The notes under the pieces are model-generated. The model had not been told where the DNA came from. It did not search any database and worked only from the letters and a program-made list of their open reading frames with translations. 64,000 nt of DNA from Nevskia sp. (GTDB taxonomy: Bacteria; Pseudomonadota; Gammaproteobacteria; Nevskiales; Nevskiaceae), in contig JAQGNS010000189.1 of assembly GCA_028291705.1 (NCBI GenBank), positions 1-64,000 of the forward strand, given 5' to 3'. Positions 57,875-64,000 of the stretch are shown here, piece after piece. A program made the position numbers and the translations under genes. The stretch's first letter is position 1, and every line of letters begins with the position of its first letter.

Positions 57875-58930
57875 ATGAAGTCCCAACTGATCTGTGCCGC
57901 ACTGCTCGCCGCGTCGGCGGTTGCAGACGCCGGCGTCGACGTGGTGAGCCGTCCGGCGGAACCTGCAATCTACGGCTCCCACTCCGTCATGCTCGACGTG
58001 GCCCGAGCTGGCAATCGTCTCGTTGCTGTCGGCGAGCGGGGTATCGTGCTGGTCTCGGACGACAGCGGGATCAACTGGAAGCAGAGCCCAGTGCCGACCA
58101 GCGTCAGCCTGGTGAAGCTTGCGTTTGCGACGTCGGACCTGGGTTGGGCAGTGGGTCATTTCGGGACCGTCCTGCACACGCAGGACGGTGGCAAGACCTG
58201 GGAGCGCCAGCTCGGCGGCGTGCAGGCGGCGAAGCTGGCGTTGCAGTATTTCGAAGACCTGTCGCAGAAAGGGGGAGGGGATCCGCAAGCTCTGGCCAAG
58301 CAGGTCGCCGATGCCAAACAGCTCGTCGACGACGGCCCGGACAAGCCATTCCTCGACGTTTTCTTCGACACCCCGCAGCACGGATTCATCGTTGGCGCCT
58401 ACAACCTCATTTTCTCGACCTCCGACGGAGGCAAGAGCTGGGTTCCCTGGCAAGACCACGTCGACAATCCGCGCGGCTTGCATCTTTACGCAATCCACCA
58501 GATCGGCACCGACTGGTACATCGCCGGTGAACAGGGCTTGCTGCTCAAATCGGTAGATGGCGGGCAAAGCTTCCGTGCGCTGAAGTCGCCCTACGACGGA
58601 AGCTTCTTCGGCGTGACGCCAGGATCCGCCTCCGACGTCCTGGCATTCGGCCTGCGCGGCAACGTGTTCCGCTCCACGGACAACGGCCAGACGTGGACGC
58701 CGGCCAGGACCACCATATCCCCGACCTGGAACGCAGGCTCACTGTTGAATGGAGCCGTCTACCTAGGCGGGCAAGACGGGCAGCTCGATCGCTTGGGCCG
58801 GGAAGGCGATGTCGACCACTTGGTCAAGACCGCTTCGGCGGCTCCTATCACAGGTATCGCCGCGGCGCCTGATGGTGCCTTAGTCCTGAGCCGCATGGGT
58901 GGGATGGATCGCATCCCCCTGAATCAATAG
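57875..58930 (+). CDS. YCF48/HCF136-related exported beta-propeller protein
   Basis: Repeats GIVLVSDDSGINWKQS, GTVLHTQDGGKTWERQ, IFSTSDGGKSWVPW, VFRSTDNGQTWTPA. Confidence 0.9.
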   Translation: MKSQLICAALLAASAVADAGVDVVSRPAEPAIYGSHSVMLDVARAGNRLVAVGERGIVLVSDDSGINWKQSPVPTSVSLVKLAFATSDLGWAVGHFGTVLHTQDGGKTWERQLGGVQAAKLALQYFEDLSQKGGGDPQALAKQVADAKQLVDDGPDKPFLDVFFDTPQHGFIVGAYNLIFSTSDGGKSWVPWQDHVDNPRGLHLYAIHQIGTDWYIAGEQGLLLKSVDGGQSFRALKSPYDGSFFGVTPGSASDVLAFGLRGNVFRSTDNGQTWTPARTTISPTWNAGSLLNGAVYLGGQDGQLDRLGREGDVDHLVKTASAAPITGIAAAPDGALVLSRMGGMDRIPLNQ

Positions 58931-58941
58931 GCGAGATCGAC

Positions 58942-61356
58942 ATGGATACCAACACCTCGGGAGCGGAATATCCCGTCATCTCCAAGCTGGCGGATTTCGA
59001 CCGGTCGTCGGGTTCCCTCGGTGAAAGGCTGATCTTCAACAACCGGCTCCTGGTCGTCATTCTGTGCCTGGCGATCACCCTGGTCCTGGCGTTCGAGATG
59101 ACGCACATCCGCGCCAACGCCAGCTTCGAGAGGATGATTCCGCGGCAGCAGCCGTATATCGCCAACTACCTGGCGAACAAGTCCGAGTTGAGTGGCGTCG
59201 GCAACAGCGTGCGCATCGCCGTCGCGGCGACCCACGGCACCATCCTGGACGCGGGGTACCTGCAGCGCCTACAGAAGATCAACGACGAGGTGTTCCTGCT
59301 GCCCGGCGTCGACCGCGCCTACATGAAGTCCCTGTGGACGCCGAACACCCGCTGGATCGCGGTGACCGAGGAGGGCCTCGACGGCGGCACCGTGATGCCG
59401 GACGACTACGACGGTTCTGCGGCGAGCCTGGCCCGCGTGCGCGCCAACATCGAGCGCTCGGGCGAGATCGGCCAGCTGGTCGCCGCCGACTACCAGTCGA
59501 GCATCATCGCCATTCCGTTGCTGGACCGACTGCCGGACGGCTCGCCGCTGGACTACCGCCAGCTGTCGCTGAGCCTGGAGCAGGTCCGCGCGAAGTACCA
59601 GGACGCGGACCTCAGCATCCACATCGTCGGCTTTGCCAAGGTCGCCGGCGATCTGATCGAAGGGCTGCGGCAGGTCGGTGGCTTCTTCCTGGTCGCGTTG
59701 CTGATGGCGACGGTGATGGTTTATTGGTTCAACCGCGACCTACGCAGCACGGTGCTGGTGGTGTTCTGCTCGCTGGTGGCCGTGATCTGGCAGCTGGGCA
59801 TTCTTGCGGCCCTGCGCATGGATCTCGATCCGTATTCGATGCTGGTGCCCTTTTTGGTCTTCGCTATCGGGATGAGCCACGGCACCCAGAAAATGAACGG
59901 CATCCTGCAGGATATCGGCCGGGGGACGCACCGGCTGATCGCCGCGCGCTACACATTCCGCCGCCTGTTCGTACCGGGCCTCACCGCCTTGTTGTGCGAT
60001 GCGGTGGGATTTGCGGTTCTGATGATCATTCACATTGAAGTGATCCAGGAGCTGGCGATAGCCGCCAGCATCGGCGTGGGGGTACTGATCTTTACCAACC
60101 TGGTCCTGCTCCCAGTGTTGCTGAGCTACACCGGCGTGGGCGCTCACGCCGCCGCCCGCAGCGTGCGGGCCGAAGCGCAGGACAGCAAGCCGCGCATCTG
60201 GCAGTTCCTGGACCTGTTCACACAGCGCGAATGGGCCAGTGTTGCCCTGCTGGGTTCGGTGCTGCTCGGCGTTGCCGCTTACGTCGTCTCGACCCACCTG
60301 CAGATCGGCGACCTCGACTCCGGCGCCCCCGAGCTGCGCCCCGATTCCCGCTACAACCTCGACAATGCCTTCATCGTCTCCCACTACACCAACAGCTCGG
60401 ACGTGCTGGTGACGATGGTGAAGACCCCGGACTATGGCTGCGCCACCTACGAGACGCAGGAGCGTGTCGACGCGCTGGAGCAGAAGTTGCGCCGGGTTCC
60501 GGGCGTGGAGGGAACACAGTCACTAGCCGGTCTCAGCCGCAATGTCATCATGCAGATGAACGAGGGATCGCCTAAGTGGTACGAGCTGATTCCCAATACC
60601 AGCGTGCTCGGTTCGATTCTCACCAAGTCACCGCGCGAGCTGTTCAATCAGACCTGCTCGATCGTCCCAGTGTTCGCCTACCTCAAGGACCACAAGGCGC
60701 AGACGCTGACCTCGACGGTGCAGGCGGTGGAGGACTTCGCCGCCGAAAACAACTCGCCGAAGTTCCAGGTGCTTCTAGCCGCGGGCAACGCCGGCATCGA
60801 TGCCGCGACCAATATCGTGGTCAAGAGCGCCTCCAGGCAGATGCTTTATTGGGTCTACGGCGCGGTGATCCTGCTCAGCTTCGTCACCTTCAGATCCTGG
60901 CGCGCGGTCACCGCCGCGGTGCTGCCCCTGGTGTTGACCTCGATTCTTTGTGAAGCCCTGATGGTAGCCCTAGGTATCGGCGTGAAGGTCGCCACCTTGC
61001 CGGTAATCGCTCTGGGCGTAGGCATCGGCGTCGATTACGCATTGTATGTGCTCAGCGTCACCCTCGCGCAGATGCGCAAGGGCAAGTCGCTGTCCGAGGC
61101 CTATTTCCAGGCCCTGCAGTTCACCGGGAAGGTCGTGCTGCTGACTGGGCTGACCCTGGGCGCGGCCGTGGCCACCTGGATCCTGTCGCCGATCAAGTTC
61201 CAGGCCGACATGGGGATCCTGCTGGCCTTCATGTTCGTCTGGAACATGCTGGGCGCGTTGGTGCTGCTGCCCGCGCTCGCCCACTTCTTGTTGAAACCCG
61301 TGAAGGTCTCCACTGCCGAGGCCAAACGGGATGGCGTGTTGGCGTCCACAAAGTGA
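58942..61356 (+). CDS. RND-superfamily MMPL-type transporter
   Basis: About 804 aa with two hydrophobic blocks; LVPFLVFAIGMSHGTQKMNGILQDIG; VIALGVGIGVDYALYVLSVTLAQMRKG. Confidence 0.92.
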   Translation: MDTNTSGAEYPVISKLADFDRSSGSLGERLIFNNRLLVVILCLAITLVLAFEMTHIRANASFERMIPRQQPYIANYLANKSELSGVGNSVRIAVAATHGTILDAGYLQRLQKINDEVFLLPGVDRAYMKSLWTPNTRWIAVTEEGLDGGTVMPDDYDGSAASLARVRANIERSGEIGQLVAADYQSSIIAIPLLDRLPDGSPLDYRQLSLSLEQVRAKYQDADLSIHIVGFAKVAGDLIEGLRQVGGFFLVALLMATVMVYWFNRDLRSTVLVVFCSLVAVIWQLGILAALRMDLDPYSMLVPFLVFAIGMSHGTQKMNGILQDIGRGTHRLIAARYTFRRLFVPGLTALLCDAVGFAVLMIIHIEVIQELAIAASIGVGVLIFTNLVLLPVLLSYTGVGAHAAARSVRAEAQDSKPRIWQFLDLFTQREWASVALLGSVLLGVAAYVVSTHLQIGDLDSGAPELRPDSRYNLDNAFIVSHYTNSSDVLVTMVKTPDYGCATYETQERVDALEQKLRRVPGVEGTQSLAGLSRNVIMQMNEGSPKWYELIPNTSVLGSILTKSPRELFNQTCSIVPVFAYLKDHKAQTLTSTVQAVEDFAAENNSPKFQVLLAAGNAGIDAATNIVVKSASRQMLYWVYGAVILLSFVTFRSWRAVTAAVLPLVLTSILCEALMVALGIGVKVATLPVIALGVGIGVDYALYVLSVTLAQMRKGKSLSEAYFQALQFTGKVVLLTGLTLGAAVATWILSPIKFQADMGILLAFMFVWNMLGALVLLPALAHFLLKPVKVSTAEAKRDGVLASTK

Positions 61357-61382
61357 AAAGAGTGTAACTGAGGAGATCATCA

Positions 61383-63302
61383 ATGAAGTTCTGGCGTGGA
61401 GGGGGATCCGCCCGGCGGATCCACGCGGCGCTGCAAATGTCGATCGTGGTTCTTGGCGTGGCGCTTTGGGGGCCAGCGGAGGCAATGAATCTGAATCTTG
61501 GCGTTCCGAATCTGGATGCCAGTCTCGATACGGATCTGCGCTATAACGTCGGCGTTCGCGTACAGAAGCGGAATCCGGAGGTAGGGCTCAACTCCTCCTA
61601 CGATCAGTCCGATTACCGATTCGGTCAGGGCGCAATTGTGACTGACCGCGTTGACGCGACGCCCCAGCTCCAGTTGAAGTACAACGCCGGGTGGAGCCTG
61701 CTTCCGTCCCTTGGCATCCGGGTGACGGGCAACGCGTTCAGGGACTTCGCCTACAACAACGATACGACTGCGTGCCGTCCTGGCACGGCTCCGGTGGGGC
61801 TGCCGCCGGGCCTTCTGGGTCCGACGTTTCCGGGTGTGGCGCTGCCAGGCCAGAGACTGTCGTATTGCGATCCTCAGATCAGTGACTACAACGATGCGAC
61901 ATACAACCACGAAGCACGGCGCTCCAGCTTTGAGTACGCTGAATTGCTGGACGCGTTCACCTTCATGAATTTCCAGTTCGGCAGCGTGCCGGTCAACGTA
62001 AAGGCCGGCCATTACGCGTTGTTCTGGGGTGAGTCGCTGTTCAACCCGTTCCTGGGCGTCTCGGCCGGGATGGGCCCGGTCGACCTCAACAAGCTCCTGA
62101 GCGTGCCGGGCTCGAACGCGCAGGATCTGTTCAGACCGGTGAACCAGATATCGGCCACCGCAACCGTAACGCCGGAGCTGTCGGTAGGATTCCAGTACTT
62201 CCTGCCGTGGTTGGGCTGGGACCATGTCAGAGGTCCGGAAGGCGGCACCTTCCTGAACCCACTCGATGCTCTGTTCTACGGCCCGGACAAGTTCTACATC
62301 ACCACGCTCCCGTATGCGGGCCCTTATTCTTTGATACGCGCTGAAGATATTCGCGGCGACAATCATGGAAACTACGGCCTCCAGGCGAAGTTGACGTCCC
62401 ATTTCCTCTTCGATGCGACCTACGGCTTCTACTACCGGCAGTTCGATGAAACGCTGCCCTGGCTGAATCCACGTCCCGCGACGCCGCAGAACCAGCCTGC
62501 AATTTTTGCTAACGCGACTCAGTTGTCGACTCTGCTCGGCATTCCAGCTGCCGCGCTGTCCGCATTTCCGGGCGACTACAGGCTTGTCTTTCCGAAGAGG
62601 ACCCGCATGCTCGGCCTGAGCATGTCGACGCAGCAACTGGGGATCAGCATCGGCGCCGATGTCGCGTACTCGCCGAATCGTGCCCTGCAATCCGAGTTGT
62701 TCGCAGTGGACAACAGCGGTTTGCGTGCCAGAGGGCAAACCTTGTCGGGGGTGATCAACGGCCTATACCTGACGCCCTCGGTGTCCGTGGCCGGATTCAA
62801 GCTATGGGATTCTGCCACCATCATCACGGAGCTGAACTGGAGCTATCTGCTCAAGGTGACGGAGGGTCAGCAGTTCTACAAGGGCGTGAACACGGATGCA
62901 TGTCGTGCCGATGCCGGCATCTCTGGTGCGATCAATGTACCAGGCGAAACTGTAGACGGATGCTCAAGCCGCTACAGCCTGGGCATCAGCTTCGCGTTCC
63001 AGCCGAACTGGTATCAGGTCTTTCCAGGTATCGATCTGAACGGGTCGGTCGTCTTCCAGGACGGTGTCAAGAACGACTCTCCGATCAATGGGGCCTCGTA
63101 TGAAGGCCAGATCACGGGATCAGTGGGTGTCGGCGCCCTGTTCTACAACAAGGTCACCGCAGCACTGGCCTACAACTTCTACGGTGTCGAGCATCGTGAC
63201 GGGCCGAATCTGGACGGCGAGATTGTCGACACGAGCGTGAACTACCTTGGAGATATCCGCGACCGTGCGTGGACATCTCTGACGCTGAAGTATTCGTTTT
63301 AG
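61383..63302 (+). CDS. DUF1302 domain-containing outer-membrane beta-barrel protein
   Basis: Signal peptide; LNLGVPNLDASLDTDLRYNVGVRVQKRNPEVG; alternating strands; C-terminal SLTLKYSF ending in Phe. Confidence 0.9.
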   Translation: MKFWRGGGSARRIHAALQMSIVVLGVALWGPAEAMNLNLGVPNLDASLDTDLRYNVGVRVQKRNPEVGLNSSYDQSDYRFGQGAIVTDRVDATPQLQLKYNAGWSLLPSLGIRVTGNAFRDFAYNNDTTACRPGTAPVGLPPGLLGPTFPGVALPGQRLSYCDPQISDYNDATYNHEARRSSFEYAELLDAFTFMNFQFGSVPVNVKAGHYALFWGESLFNPFLGVSAGMGPVDLNKLLSVPGSNAQDLFRPVNQISATATVTPELSVGFQYFLPWLGWDHVRGPEGGTFLNPLDALFYGPDKFYITTLPYAGPYSLIRAEDIRGDNHGNYGLQAKLTSHFLFDATYGFYYRQFDETLPWLNPRPATPQNQPAIFANATQLSTLLGIPAAALSAFPGDYRLVFPKRTRMLGLSMSTQQLGISIGADVAYSPNRALQSELFAVDNSGLRARGQTLSGVINGLYLTPSVSVAGFKLWDSATIITELNWSYLLKVTEGQQFYKGVNTDACRADAGISGAINVPGETVDGCSSRYSLGISFAFQPNWYQVFPGIDLNGSVVFQDGVKNDSPINGASYEGQITGSVGVGALFYNKVTAALAYNFYGVEHRDGPNLDGEIVDTSVNYLGDIRDRAWTSLTLKYSF

Positions 63303-63374
63303 CCGCAGGCGGTGCGCCCCTGATGGGCCATTCCCGATAGGGGCGCGCCGAGACAAGGCTCTCGAGGATCAATC

Positions 63375-64000
63375 ATGCAAGCAGCTTCCACTCCGCCGCA
63401 GAACCAGCCCCGTCCGGATGAAAGGGTGCTGATTCGCTCGATGCTCGACATTGAGACATTCGAAAGCGTGGCAATCGAATCCAGGCTGGCGGGGGCGCTG
63501 AGCACTTACGATGTCCTCAGGGAGTCCGCCAAGCGCCATCCGGACGCCATCGCGCTGACGGCGTTGGTTGAGGGTGGCGGGGCTGAGGTCGAGCGGCGGC
63601 TGACCTATTCCGACCTAATGCGAAACGTCAATCGGGCGGCAAACGCGTTTGTGCAGCTCGGCATCGGTAGCGAAGACGTGATTTCCTACCTGCTGCCAAA
63701 TCTTCCGGAGACGCACTACACGTTCTGGGGAGGTGAGGCGGCCGGCATCGTCAACCCTATCAACTGGTACCTGGAACCGGTGCAGATCGCGGAGATCATG
63801 AACGCGGCCGGGACCAAGGTCCTGGTCGCCGCCGGCTCTGCCCGGTTTCCGGACGTCTGGGAAAAGGTGCGGGCTGTGCGTCCGCTGGTCCCAACCTTGC
63901 GCGCGGTCATCCAGGTCGGGCAGGGGGGCTCGCCCGATGGCGCCCTGGACTTCGCCGAACTGCTGGCCGCGCAGCCCGATGACCGGCTGATCAGCGGCAG
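63375..64000 (+). CDS. AMP-dependent acyl-CoA synthetase/ligase, N-terminal part (runs off the window)
   Basis: LTYSDLMRNVNRAANAFVQLGIGSEDVISYLLPNLPETHYTFWGGEAAGIVNPINWYLEP; no stop before window end. Confidence 0.9.
   Translation, partial: MQAASTPPQNQPRPDERVLIRSMLDIETFESVAIESRLAGALSTYDVLRESAKRHPDAIALTALVEGGGAEVERRLTYSDLMRNVNRAANAFVQLGIGSEDVISYLLPNLPETHYTFWGGEAAGIVNPINWYLEPVQIAEIMNAAGTKVLVAAGSARFPDVWEKVRAVRPLVPTLRAVIQVGQGGSPDGALDFAELLAAQPDDRLISG

Noticed and set aside
57455-58567. 370-aa minus-strand ORF
   Set aside because: Antisense to DUF1329 and YCF48 genes; no domain signature.
61380-62738. 452-aa minus-strand ORF
   Set aside because: Antisense to the DUF1302 barrel gene, which has signal peptide and terminal Phe.
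1-64000. CRISPR array, rRNA operon, insertion sequences
   Set aside because: Looked for regularly spaced repeats, rRNA and transposase genes; none seen apart from the tRNA-linked integrase.

Overview
GC-rich proteobacterial chromosome segment. I read it as five blocks. (1) 1-698: end of rplM, rpsI, then tRNA-Gln(CTG) and a terminator. (2) 740-6180: a compact integrative island next to the tRNA, holding a tyrosine integrase and a translationally coupled three-gene operon (Cap4/DUF4297-like nuclease, small middle protein, SMC/Rad50-like ATPase with zinc hook). This has the layout of a Lamassu/DdmABC/ABC-three-component defence system. (3) 6574-13725: a flippase-like membrane protein and an RND tripartite efflux operon. 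(4) 13909-18670: a sigma-54 regulatory module (GMC oxidoreductase, STAS protein, PAS-PAS-AAA-Fis activator) with three copies of a UAS plus -24/-12 promoter cassette at identical spacing. (5) 19080-64000: a large catabolic region containing aldehyde dehydrogenases, AKRs, a P450, a Rieske oxygenase, FAD monooxygenases, an extradiol-type VOC protein, a FAH-family hydrolase, an acyl-CoA dehydrogenase, IcmF, a Tat-exported flavoprotein plus cytochrome c, PHA genes, two TetR regulators, and a DUF1329/YCF48/RND-MMPL/DUF1302/acyl-CoA ligase cluster. The strongest new signal is a 20-bp palindrome, WACTTKMCRNNYGKMAAGTW, present eight times between 18991 and 56181. Nearly every copy abuts a -10-like box, which suggests one repressor controls the dispersed operons. 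All functional names come from reading translated motifs by eye; no database search was run.
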